The notes beneath the pieces were generated by a model. It searched no databases, was not told the DNA's origin, and worked only from the letters and a program-made list of their open reading frames with translations. Positions 15,305-24,213 of a stretch of DNA of 64,000 bases are shown here, piece after piece (positions within the stretch are counted from its first letter, which is position 1; each line of letters begins with the position of its first letter). The position numbers and the translations under genes are program-made. The stretch covers positions 4,812-68,811 of the forward strand of contig MGZJ01000013.1 of assembly GCA_001802645.1 (NCBI GenBank), written 5' to 3'. The DNA is from Geobacteraceae bacterium GWC2_53_11. GTDB lineage: Bacteria > Desulfobacterota > Desulfuromonadia > Geobacterales > Pseudopelobacteraceae.

Positions 15305-18300
15305 TTACCCCTTTCTCGCGATCCCGACCATAAACGCCTTGGTCTCCGGGATCATCGTATTGGCATCGCCCGCAGTAGGGGTCAGCAGATTAGCGGCGTC
15401 GCCCACGCCGGGGGTGTGCCAGCCGAAGCACCAGGGCATGCCAACCTGATGAACGATTTTGTCACCGATTTTAAACGGTTTGATACGCGACGTGACCATT
15501 GCCACCGCCTCGATCTTGCCGCGCGCCGACGATATTTCAATCATATCGCCATTGCTAATGTTCTTCTCCTTGGCGAGTTCGTTACTTATTTCACAGAACT
15601 GTCGTGGCTGGAGTTCCAGCAGCCAGGGGGTATTGCGGGTCATGACGCCGGTCTGCCAATGCTCGGTGACCCGGTAGGTCGAAGCGACATACGGGAAGCG
15701 GCTGTCATTGGTCGCCAGCACGTCCTCTTTGACGGCAGCGTCTTTGAAGATCTTGCTGGCCGGGTTGCTCATCTGCTTGGACATGAGATTTTCCGGGAGC
15801 GGTGATTCCACCGGCTCGTAATGTTCCGGGAAAGGCCCATCTTTCATGCCGGCGCCAAAAATCGCGGCAACCCCGTCGGCACGCATGATAAACGGCTTTT
15901 TACCCTCTTTTTCATCTGCCATCGGCGGCCATGGCCCGTCCGGCACGTCCCCCACCCAGGCGCCTGTTTTGCCGTTCGGCAGCGGCGCATTCGGATTCCA
16001 GTACACCACCGCTTTTTTCAGGTTAAACGGCTTGCCGTTAACGTCGCAGGAAGCGCGGTTATAGATGATGCGGCGGTTAACCGGCCAGCACCAGCTCCAC
16101 TCCGGAAACATGCCAAGCCCGGTCGGATCTTTCTTGCCTCGTCGGGCCATCATATTCCCTTTTTCGTTGTAACTCTGGCTGTAGATCCAGTTGCCGCACG
16201 AGGTTCTGCCGTCAGCCTGCAGCTGGGCAAAACCGCCGGTCAACTCTCCCTTTTTACCGAGCATTTTTTTCGGTGTGCCGGGAGGCGGTGGCGGCGGCGC
16301 TTTTTCACCAGGTTTCAGTTTCGGTATATCTTCGACATCCTCAAGGAAATAGCCGTTGATTTCCTTGGCAACGGCGTGAACATCAACACTCTTGATCGTG
16401 CCGTCAGCCCGTTTAAAGCCATAGTTCCAGGTAAGGTTGGTCAACTGTTCCGGCAACGCCCCCCCCTCTTTGGCATACATCTCCTTCAGCTTCTGGTACA
16501 GCTCATGGATGATTTCGGCATCCGGCTTACTCTGTCCGAGCGGGTTCACCGCTTTATAACGCCACTGCGCCCAGCGCCCGGAATTGGAAATACTCCCCTC
16601 CTTTTCAAAAGAGGCGGCAGCCGGGAGGAGAAACACTTCCGTCTTGACCGATGCGGAATCAACGCCCGGTCCTTTCCAGAAGGAAGCGGTTTCATTGTCA
16701 AACAGGTTGACCGCTACCATCCAATCCAGCTTGGCAAGAGCATTGCGAACTTTGGTGGTATTGGTCCCGGAACAGGCGGGGTTCTGCCCCCAGGCAAAGA
16801 ACCCCTTGAACTTCCCTTTGATCATATTGTCAAAGATCATCAGCCACGACCCGTTCATCCCCGGATCGAGCTTGGGAAGCCAGTTGTAGCCGAAATCGTT
16901 CTCCTTGGTCGCCTTGGCGCCATAAATCGCCTTGAGGTAGCTGATCAGGTATTTGTTGCGGTTCCCCCACCAGTTGGCGCTTTGGGGATCCTTGGTTTTC
17001 GGGGTGTATTTTTCAATATAGGCCGCCGTATCCTTCAAATCACCTGAAGGGACGGGGAGATAACCGGGGAGGATGTGGAACAGCAGTCCCTGGTCCGTAG
17101 AGCCCTGAACATTCCCCTCTCCGCGCAGGGCGTTGATGCCGCCGCCGGCAATCCCGATATTACCAAGAAGAAGCTGGATGATGGACATGGCGCGGATGTT
17201 CTGGGTGCCGACCGTGTGCTGGGTCCACCCCATGGCATACAATTCCGTGCCCGCCTTGTCCGGCTTTCCGGTGGAGGCGTACAACTTGTACACTTCCAGC
17301 AGCTTATCCTTTGGTGTGCCGGTAATTCTGCTGACCAGTTCCGGCGTGTAGCGGGAATAGTGCTTCTTCATCAGCTGGAAAACGCAATTGGGGTCCTGTA
17401 GCGTCGGATCCTTTTTGACGCTGTCATCGGCGTTCTTCTGGAACGACCACGCTTTGACGTCGTAACTGCGCTTCTTTGCGTCATAACCCGAGAACAGACC
17501 TGCCAGGTCGCCCGGCATTTTGAAGTCGGCATTCACGAGATAGGCTGCGTTGGTATAATTTTTTACATACTCTTCAAAGTGGAGTTTGTTCTGGACGATG
17601 TAGTTGATCATCCCCCCCAGAAAAGCAATATCGGTTCCCGAGCGGAGAGAAGCGTACACGTCTGCTTTTGAAGCGCTACGCGTAAAGCGGGGATCAACCA
17701 CAATCACTTTTGCCCCGGCGTCCTTCGCCTTCATGATCCAGCGGAAGGAGATCGGGTGGTTTTCAGCGGGGTTTGCCCCCATGATAAGAATTACATCAGC
17801 GTTCTTTACATCAATCCAGTGGTTCGTCATTGCACCGCGTCCGAACGACTCTGCCAGAGCCGCAACTGTTGCGCTGTGTCAAATGCGGGCCTGATGTTCA
17901 ATATACACCAGGCCTAACCCCCTCAGGAATTTTTGGTACAGATAACACTCTTCATTATCCATGGCGGCGCTGCCGACAGATGCGATTCCCATGGTGCGGT
18001 TGACGATTGCTTCAATCTCTTTGTCAACCTCGGCATTGCCGACCTTTTCCTTGATCTTGATCTTTGAGGTTGCCACAAAACTGGTGTCGCGGGTTTTTTT
18101 AACCTTCTTGGCTATCTCGTCAACAGCCCAATCCCAGGAAACCTCTTTCCACTCGGTTGCGCCTGCCGCGCGATAGAGCGGCTTGGTGACGCGCGCCTTG
18201 TTGTCGCGAAGCTGATATACCGACGACCCTTTGGGGCAGAGCGCCCCCTCATTGATCGGATGATCGGGATCACCCTCGACATTGATGATGTTGCCCCCCA

Positions 18301-18481
18301 GCGTATGCACTATCATGCCGCAACCTACGGCACAATACGGACAGATGCTGGTGGTTTCCTTAGCGTAGCGGATGGGCAGATCCTCAGCCTTGGCCTCGAC
18401 GGGAGCGAGGTTGTAACCGAGGGTGGCCGCCGCCAGGCCGGAACCGGAGAGCTTGAAAAAATCTCTGCGTGATACCGCCAT
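15305..18481 (-). CDS. fdnG: Selenocysteine formate dehydrogenase catalytic subunit, module 1
   Basis: A 1058-residue selenoprotein read through an in-frame UGA at 17879-17881 (Sec201). Sequence on both sides of the UGA is continuous homology (...EHQARI-U-HSATVAALAESFGRGAMTN). Residues 1-35 hold a Tat signal (AVSRRDFFKLSGSGLAAATL). The 4Fe-4S ligands CPYCAVGCGMIVH...ALCPKG and typical molybdopterin-dinucleotide blocks follow. It oxidises formate in the periplasm using a Mo- or W-bis-pyranopterin cofactor. The start at 18481 has AAGGAGG upstream. Expression probably depends on a sigma-54 promoter near 18.9 kb and a cofactor riboswitch/terminator in the leader. Confidence 0.95.
17842..17881 (-). 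promoter_or_regulatory. Bacterial SECIS element of fdnG1
   Basis: Immediately after the UGA on the minus strand, the RNA can fold with a TTGC/GCAG upper stem and a GGCTCTG apical loop. The Gly/Cys-Ser-Leu coding and loop resemble the GGUCU-type loop of formate dehydrogenase SECIS hairpins recognised by SelB. SelB, SelA and tRNA-Sec are all encoded nearby. Confidence 0.65.
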
Positions 18482-18495
18482 TGCTGGACCTCCTT

Positions 18496-18530
18496 CAAAA
18501 ATGGTTGTTATCGTTGCCGATGCCAACCAT
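18496..18530 (-). terminator. Terminator-like hairpin in the fdnG1 leader
   Basis: On the minus strand ATGGTTGGCATCG and CGATAACAACCAT pair around a GCAA loop with an internal mismatch, followed by TTTTTG. It ends 15 bases before the start codon and just before the AAGGAGG ribosome-binding site, as expected for riboswitch-controlled transcription attenuation. Confidence 0.65.
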
Positions 18531-18695
18531 CCCCTTTTCAGCCCCTGATACGGGGTAGTTCGTTAACGATCTATTTTCTGAAAAACCTGCAGAACATAGA
18601 TTTTAACTCGCTAAAGGAGGGCGCCGCCGTTTCCAGCGTCACCCGCAGGCAGCATGCCATAGAAACCGCTTCCGTAGGCTGGTGCTGCTCGGAGA
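18531..18695 (-). promoter_or_regulatory. Candidate molybdenum/tungsten cofactor riboswitch upstream of fdnG1
   Basis: The core (about 18604-18695) has CTCCGAG, a stem GCAGCA/TGCTGC that differs in sequence from the tupA copy but pairs equally well, CTGCGGGTG, a GGAAAC loop and CCTCCTTTAGCGAGT. Next come a long variable hairpin (18568-18601), the conserved AACGAACTA, a short hairpin (CCCC/GGGG) and GAAAAGGGG. Compensatory changes between this leader and the tupA leader support a selected RNA structure. The class assignment (Moco/Tuco) rests on gene context and remembered consensus. Confidence 0.7.
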
Positions 18696-18902
18696 TGGAT
18701 ACGTGTTTTTAAAATATGCCGAATGTTGTGCTTAACCCTGCAAAAGTAAAACATTTGTCTGGAACTTTGTAAATGATGCATTGTATCATCGTTATACTAT
18801 GGATCTGTTTGGTTATCAATGGCATGGTCAATAAAAAAATCAATTATTCTGAGCGTGTCAAGCCATTATGTAGTAACTATGATACGACTAATCTCTCGTA
18901 TG

Positions 18903-18918
18903 AGCAATAGATATGCCA
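18903..18918 (-). promoter_or_regulatory. Sigma-54 promoter for fdnG1 operon
   Basis: Minus-strand TGGCATATCTATTGCT matches the -24/-12 consensus TGGCAYR-N4-TTGCW at every defined position. It predicts a start near 18892 and a leader of about 400 bases carrying the riboswitch. The divergent NtrC-type regulator at 19105 is the obvious activator. Confidence 0.8.
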
Positions 18919-19023
18919 AGTGAATAGCAATAATAGAACCCGAGTTTGCTCTTCATAACAGTTCGGAATTGCAGGCACCTCCTCTTTTGGCAGGAAGCTC
19001 AAAAATATTGAGCAGCTTGATAA

Positions 19024-19065
19024 AATGTATACTTTTTACCCAATGAGTATATTTTTGATACATTG
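19024..19065. promoter_or_regulatory. Possible activator-binding inverted repeat between fdnG1 and its regulator
   Basis: AATGTATAC (19024-19032) and GATACATTG (19057-19065) form an inverted repeat with 24 bases between arms, about 110-160 bases upstream of the sigma-54 promoter. That is the usual distance for an enhancer-type site of an NtrC-family regulator. The arms are AT-rich, so chance occurrence is not excluded. Confidence 0.45.
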
Positions 19066-19104
19066 AATAGTACTTGAGATATTGAAACATGCAAGGAGCC
19101 GTCA

Positions 19105-20487
19105 GTGCCTGAAGGGAAAATAATCATCTGCGACGATGAAAAAGAAATAGTGCGCTATTTGAAGAAAATTTTGCATTCGTTGGGCTACGCCGTGGACACC
19201 TATACCGACGGGCAGACCTTGTTGGATCGACTGGAGACAGACCCGGCATATATTCCCGATCTTCTGGTTCAGGATATCAATATGCCGGGCATCAACGGCA
19301 TCGAAACTCTCAGGAAGGTGCGCGGTCTCCGGCCGGAGCTGCCGGTGGTGATCATGACGGCTTTTGGCAGCATCGATTCCGCGGTGGAATCCATAAAACT
19401 GGGGGCATACGACTACATCACCAAGCCGTTCCCGATTGAAAAGCTGCTTGGCACGCTGGACAAGGCCCTGGAACGGGAAATACTGCTGAAGGAAAATCAA
19501 AGGCTGACGGAAGAATTGATCAGCAGCACCGCGCCCGGAGAGATCATCTTCACCAGCAGCACCTATCGCAAAGTCTATGACATGACCCTGCAGGTGGCGG
19601 CGAGTGAGGCGAATATTCTCATTCAGGGAGAATCCGGCACCGGCAAGGAGCTGATCGCCCGGGCGATCCACTTCAACAGTGCCCGCAGGGATAAGCGCTA
19701 CCTGACCATCAACTGCGCCGCGCTGACCGACACCCTTCTGGAAAGCCAGCTATTCGGCCATCTGCGCGGAGCTTTCACCGGTGCGCTGACAACCCAGAAA
19801 GGGCTTCTGGAAGCGGCCACCGGAGGCACCCTGTTTCTGGACGAAATCGGAGACATGACGCTGGCCCTGCAGTCAAAATTGCTGAGAGTCATCCAGGAGC
19901 GGGAGTTTACCCCGGTCGGTTCAACCGAGATCCGGAACTGCGATATCCGCATCGTCGCGGCTACCAACAAGGAGTTGGAGCGGGAGGTTGCCGAGGGGCG
20001 CTTCCGGGAAGATCTCTTCTACCGGCTCAACGTCATTACCATCACTCCGCCTCCGTTGCGGGAGCGCAAGGAGGATCTGGTGCCGCTCACCCTGCACTTC
20101 ATGAAACGGTTTTCCGCCCGGATGAAAAAACGGGTCGATAGCATAAGCGATGACGCTTTGCGGCTGTTGAAGGAGTATCACTGGCCCGGCAACATCAGAG
20201 AGTTGGAGAACATCATAGAGCGGGCGGTCATTCTGGCCGGGACGAACCGGATAACGGTCGATCTCTTGCCGATCCGCACCGGTACGGGTGCGCGGGTTGC
20301 TACTTGTGACGATGGCGATGATTCGCTGGAGAGCGTCGAGCGGGATCACATCCTGCGGGTGTTAAAAAAGAACTCTTATCACAAAAGCCGGACCGCCGCG
20401 ATTCTGGGGGTAACCCGCAAAACCCTGGACCGGAAAATCGCCGATTACGGTCTGACGATCCCCAAGAACAGCTTCGAAGCCGTGTAG
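19105..20487 (+). CDS. Sigma-54-dependent two-component response regulator, module 1
   Basis: 460 residues. Receiver domain 1-120 with acidic pair D10/D11 and phospho-acceptor D57 (VQDINMPG). AAA+ sigma-54 activation domain with Walker A GESGTGKE, the sigma-54 contact loop GAFTGA, Walker B GGTLFLDEIGD and an R-finger region. A C-terminal Fis-type helix-turn-helix (SRTAAILGVTRKTLDRKI) completes it. Start is GTG at 19105 with AAGGAG upstream. It is followed 3 bases later by its kinase and faces the fdnG1 sigma-54 promoter. The paralogue at 33135 controls module 2 by the same logic. Confidence 0.93.
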   Translation: MPEGKIIICDDEKEIVRYLKKILHSLGYAVDTYTDGQTLLDRLETDPAYIPDLLVQDINMPGINGIETLRKVRGLRPELPVVIMTAFGSIDSAVESIKLGAYDYITKPFPIEKLLGTLDKALEREILLKENQRLTEELISSTAPGEIIFTSSTYRKVYDMTLQVAASEANILIQGESGTGKELIARAIHFNSARRDKRYLTINCAALTDTLLESQLFGHLRGAFTGALTTQKGLLEAATGGTLFLDEIGDMTLALQSKLLRVIQEREFTPVGSTEIRNCDIRIVAATNKELEREVAEGRFREDLFYRLNVITITPPPLRERKEDLVPLTLHFMKRFSARMKKRVDSISDDALRLLKEYHWPGNIRELENIIERAVILAGTNRITVDLLPIRTGTGARVATCDDGDDSLESVERDHILRVLKKNSYHKSRTAAILGVTRKTLDRKIADYGLTIPKNSFEAV

Positions 20488-20490
20488 AGT

Positions 20491-22515
20491 ATGCGGTTTC
20501 CTCGGCTCTCCATACGCCTGAAACTGACGATCGGCTCTCTCCTGCCGCTGTTTGTCGCCATCCTGTTCTGTTCGCTGGCAGGCATTTTCATTATCAACAC
20601 CCGCATCAATGTGCTTGCCCAGGAAAAGGTCCGCACCGACCTCAACTCCGCCCATGAAGTGTACTCCAACGAAATCAATCATATCCGCGATGTGATCCGT
20701 TTCTCCACCAGCATGCCCCATGCCGCGGATGCCGTCACCGCCAATAACCGGGAGGTTATCGCTCCGCTGCTGTCCGCCATGATGAAGAATGAGCAGCTGG
20801 ACATCCTGACCATGGTGGACCGTAACGGACGGGTTCTGTTCCGGGCCGCTAATCCGCATGTCTACGGAGATCTGCTCGGTGGTGACCCCCTGGTTGCCAG
20901 GCCGCTGCACGGGGAGGTGGTTGCCGGGAGTCAGGTGTTCCCTCCGGAGCGCCTGCAGCGTGAAGGGAGTAATCTGGCTGCCCGGGCGATCATCGACGTG
21001 ATTGCGACTGAACGGGCGCAACCGGGACTTAAAAAAAACGAGCCGTCCGGCATGGTGATGGTTGCTTCCGCACCGGTCAGGAACGGCCAGGGGAGTGTCG
21101 TTGGCGCCCTGTACGGCGGCGTGCTGTTGAACAGGAACAATACGGTCGTGGACAGGATCAAGAAAATCGTGTTCGAAGGGGTTCAATTCAAGGGGAAGGA
21201 CGTGGGTACCGCCACCATTTTTCTGGATGATACCCGCATCAGTACCAACGTCCAGACGCTGGAGGGGAACAGGGCGATCGGTACCCGGCTCTCCGCCGAG
21301 GTGTATAACCGGGTGAACCTGAACAAGGAAAAGTGGGTTGACCGGGCGTTTGTCGTCAACGACTGGTATTTCACCGCCTATGAACCGATCATCGACCTGA
21401 GCGGCAGCGTCATCGGATCGCTGTACGTCGGCATGCTGGAGCAGCCGCATACGGCCCTGAAGAAAAAGGTCGGCCTGCTCTTTGCCGGCGTACTGCTGGC
21501 CGGCTCGTTGTTCGGCCTGGCCGTCTCCGGCTACATCGGCAATCTTCTCTCGCGCCCCATCAGAGAGCTGAAAGGGTTGGTGCAACGCTTTTCCGCCGGA
21601 GAACGGGATGTGCGGATAGAGCCTTACTCCGGGGACGAGATCGGCGAACTGGCAGAGGAATTTAACGCCATGACCGCCGTGCTCAGGGAGCGGGAACATG
21701 CTATTATTCAGCTGAACAGAAACCTGGAAGCCAAGGTTCAGGAGCGTACCGCCGAGCTGGAGGAAAAAAATCAGTTGCTGCTCAAGACGCAGGGTGAGCT
21801 GGTGAAGGCCGAGAAACTGGCGGCCGTGGGCGAACTGGCGGCCGGAGTGGCCCACGAGATCAATAATCCGATGGCGATTATTCGTGGCAACGCCGAGGTG
21901 TTGATGTTCGATCTGAAGCCCGGCCATCCGAACCGGGAAGAGGCGGAAATCATTGCGCACCAGGTGGCGCGTGTGGAAAGCATCGTCGGTAATCTGCTCT
22001 CGTTTGCCCGGCATCGGCGCAAGGCTCTCAAGCCGGTGGCGCTTGACCATGTTCTGGAGGATATTCTGCGCCAAGTTAAGCACCATGTACCGCTGGATGG
22101 CATCGAAGTCAGGCGTGAGTACGGTATGGGGAACGTGGCTGTCGAGGGTGACGAAAACCAGCTTGGCCAGGTATTCACCAATCTGATCGTAAATGCCGTG
22201 CAGTCCATGACGCAGGGCGGTGTTCTGACCATCAGAACCATTGCCGATAGTGGCGCGCCGGTGTGCCGGGTTGAGATCGAGGATAGCGGAGACGGCATAC
22301 CGCCGGAACAGGTGAATGATATATTCACGCCGTTTTTTACGACCAGGGAGAACGGCACCGGTCTGGGGCTTTCCGTCTCGTACGGCATAATCAGGAATCA
22401 TGGCGGTGGCATCGCTGTCCGGAGCGAGCCGGGAGCCGGCTCCACATTTACGGTTACGCTGCCGTTACGTCAGCAGGGAGTATCCGAGGATGATGTGGAA
22501 CAGGGAGAGGCGTAG
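20491..22515 (+). CDS. Cache-domain sensor histidine kinase, module 1
   Basis: 674 residues. TM1 about 12-36, then a large periplasmic region of about 290 residues of the double-Cache kind (GGDPLVARPLHGEVVAG; GALYGGVLLNRNN), TM2 near 327-350, HAMP (SRPIRELKGLV), a coiled-coil, then HisKA with His455 in GVAHEINNP and an HATPase domain (DSGDGIP; GTGLGLSVSYGI). NtrB-like output domains fit phosphorylation of the adjacent regulator. The ligand is unknown; formate or a related small acid is a reasonable guess from context only. The same architecture recurs at 34499. Confidence 0.92.
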   Translation: MRFPRLSIRLKLTIGSLLPLFVAILFCSLAGIFIINTRINVLAQEKVRTDLNSAHEVYSNEINHIRDVIRFSTSMPHAADAVTANNREVIAPLLSAMMKNEQLDILTMVDRNGRVLFRAANPHVYGDLLGGDPLVARPLHGEVVAGSQVFPPERLQREGSNLAARAIIDVIATERAQPGLKKNEPSGMVMVASAPVRNGQGSVVGALYGGVLLNRNNTVVDRIKKIVFEGVQFKGKDVGTATIFLDDTRISTNVQTLEGNRAIGTRLSAEVYNRVNLNKEKWVDRAFVVNDWYFTAYEPIIDLSGSVIGSLYVGMLEQPHTALKKKVGLLFAGVLLAGSLFGLAVSGYIGNLLSRPIRELKGLVQRFSAGERDVRIEPYSGDEIGELAEEFNAMTAVLREREHAIIQLNRNLEAKVQERTAELEEKNQLLLKTQGELVKAEKLAAVGELAAGVAHEINNPMAIIRGNAEVLMFDLKPGHPNREEAEIIAHQVARVESIVGNLLSFARHRRKALKPVALDHVLEDILRQVKHHVPLDGIEVRREYGMGNVAVEGDENQLGQVFTNLIVNAVQSMTQGGVLTIRTIADSGAPVCRVEIEDSGDGIPPEQVNDIFTPFFTTRENGTGLGLSVSYGIIRNHGGGIAVRSEPGAGSTFTVTLPLRQQGVSEDDVEQGEA

Positions 22516-22540
22516 GGCGTGAAGACGTTTGCTGCTTGAA

Positions 22541-22638
22541 TGGCGGAAGCACATGGGAATCGAACCCACCGAGGAGATTTCTCATCCCCCCCACCGGTTT
22601 TGAAGACCGGGCAGCCCGCCAGCGACTGATGTGCTTCC
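22541..22638 (-). tRNA. selC: tRNA-Sec (anticodon UCA)
   Basis: A 98-base tRNA with the long acceptor and variable arm typical of selenocysteine tRNA. The acceptor 5' GGAAGCAC pairs with GTGCTTCC and G-CCA is encoded. The anticodon loop CTTCAAA carries TCA, which reads UGA. The T-arm has GGTTCGATTCC. It lies opposite to and just before selA-selB, and serves the two Sec codons in fdnG1 and fdnG2. Confidence 0.96.
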
Positions 22639-22830
22639 ATTGGTAATCTTCGTGAATCAACCAGATGTGTCGGCACTATTTATACATGGTGGTTTCGATG
22701 CGTACAAGGGGTTTTAGAAACATAATTATTATTGTGGTAATAACTGATGCCGTTCATTGCCATGCCTCTGTTGAACTGATATATTTTCGCGCAGTCTTTC
22801 AGTCTGAGCGCGGAACTCCCGGAGTTATCC
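22639..22830. other. Gap upstream of selA
   Basis: 192 bases, AT-rich, between the tRNA-Sec 5' end and selA. It must contain the divergent promoters of both. I see no convincing -35/-10 pair or sigma-54 element and no reading frame with family similarity. Confidence 0.4.
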
Positions 22831-24213
22831 ATGAAAAAGATCAGCAGCATTCCCAAAGTCGATAAAGTGTTGTCTCTCCCTGCCATCAGGTTACTCCTTG
22901 AAACATATCCGAGACCGACGGTGCTGACCGCGGTGCGCAACGTTCTGGCAACACTCAGGGGCGATTCTCAGGACGGCAGGCTGGCAACGGCGCTTGACGA
23001 GGAGCAGCTCTGCGGGTTGATCGCGGGCGAACTGGAAAAGATCATTGCTCCCACCCTGCACCCGGTGGTGAACGGCAGCGGCGTCGTGATTCATACCAAC
23101 CTTGGCCGTTCGCTCCTGGCGGAGTCCGCCTGTCGCCAGATGCTTGAGGTTGCCCGGCGCTACTCGAATCTGGAAATGGATATGGCGACCGGTGAACGGG
23201 GTGAGCGCTATGTCCACGTTGAAGCGCTCCTGTGCGAACTCACTGGCGCGGAAGCGGCGCTGGTTGTCAACAACAATGCTGCCGCCGTCCTGCTGTGCCT
23301 GTCAGGAATCGCGGCGGGCAAAGAGGTCGTGGTGTCGCGCGGCGAGCTGGTGGAGATCGGCGGTTCGTTCCGGATACCGGACGTCATGAGGCTGAGCGGC
23401 GGAATTTTGAAAGAGGTCGGCACCACCAACCGCACCCATTTGAAGGATTATCAGGGAGCCATTTGCCCGGAAACGGCACTGCTGCTCAAGGTTCATACCA
23501 GCAACTTTTCGGTGGTCGGCTTTACCGCCGAGGTGTCGGTTGAGCAGCTCGTTCGCTGCGGCAGGGAGGCGGGGCTTCCGGTCATGGCCGATATCGGCAG
23601 CGGCTCGCTGCTTGACCTCTCAAAGTACGGCATAACCGGTGAAACTCCGGTGCAGGAGTATCTCAAGGTGGGCGTTGATATCATCACCTGCAGCGGCGAC
23701 AAGATGCTCGGCGGGCCGCAGGCCGGTATCATCCTCGGCACAAAGGAAATCATTGCCAGGCTGAGAAAGAATCAGCTGTTGCGGGCGCTCAGGATTGATA
23801 AGCTGACCCTGGCCGCGCTTGAGGCTACCTTACGGCTGTACCGGGACGAGCGGGAGGCGGTGGCGGAGATCCCGACCCTGCGCATGCTGACGCTGCAACC
23901 GGCGGCGCTTAAGGCTAAGGCTCAGTCCTTGATTCGCCGGCTGCGCCCGAAACTGCCCGCTTCGGTCAGACTCACGGTGGTTGCCGGCAATTCCCAGGTG
24001 GGCGGCGGTTCCCTGCCGCTGCTTGATCTGCCGACGTATCTTATGGCAATCGAAGCCGCAGGGTGGTCGCCACAGAAAATTGATGAGGCATTCAGGGGGC
24101 TTAAAACTCCGGTGCTGGGGAGAATCAACAAGGGACAGTACCTGCTTGACCTCCGCACCCTGCAGGATGCCGATTTTCCGGCGCTGGTCGAAGCCATGGG
24201 CGTATTGTCATGA
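22831..24213 (+). CDS. selA: L-seryl-tRNA(Sec) selenium transferase
   Basis: A 460-residue PLP enzyme that converts seryl-tRNA-Sec to selenocysteyl-tRNA-Sec using selenophosphate. The N-terminal tRNA-binding region begins with IPKVDKVLSLPAIRLLL. The catalytic core has NGSGVVIHTNLGRS, VVNNNAAAVLL and the PLP lysine in SGDKMLGGPQAG (Lys291). Length matches the bacterial family. It overlaps selB by 4 bases (ATGA). selD, for selenophosphate synthetase, is not in the window. Confidence 0.97.
   Translation: MKKISSIPKVDKVLSLPAIRLLLETYPRPTVLTAVRNVLATLRGDSQDGRLATALDEEQLCGLIAGELEKIIAPTLHPVVNGSGVVIHTNLGRSLLAESACRQMLEVARRYSNLEMDMATGERGERYVHVEALLCELTGAEAALVVNNNAAAVLLCLSGIAAGKEVVVSRGELVEIGGSFRIPDVMRLSGGILKEVGTTNRTHLKDYQGAICPETALLLKVHTSNFSVVGFTAEVSVEQLVRCGREAGLPVMADIGSGSLLDLSKYGITGETPVQEYLKVGVDIITCSGDKMLGGPQAGIILGTKEIIARLRKNQLLRALRIDKLTLAALEATLRLYRDEREAVAEIPTLRMLTLQPAALKAKAQSLIRRLRPKLPASVRLTVVAGNSQVGGGSLPLLDLPTYLMAIEAAGWSPQKIDEAFRGLKTPVLGRINKGQYLLDLRTLQDADFPALVEAMGVLS

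Noticed and set aside
17879-17881. In-frame TGA splitting fdnG1 into two reading frames, as if a pseudogene
   Set aside because: Homology is continuous across the codon, the codon sits at the catalytic Sec position followed by His, a SECIS-like hairpin follows, and selA, selB and tRNA-Sec are adjacent.
20362-22401. 679-codon open frame antisense to the module 1 kinase
   Set aside because: It mirrors the high-GC coding frame of a well-supported kinase, has His/Gln-rich composition without domains and no RBS. Similar antisense frames at 15821-17047, 29697-30827 and 31053-32135 were rejected for the same reason.
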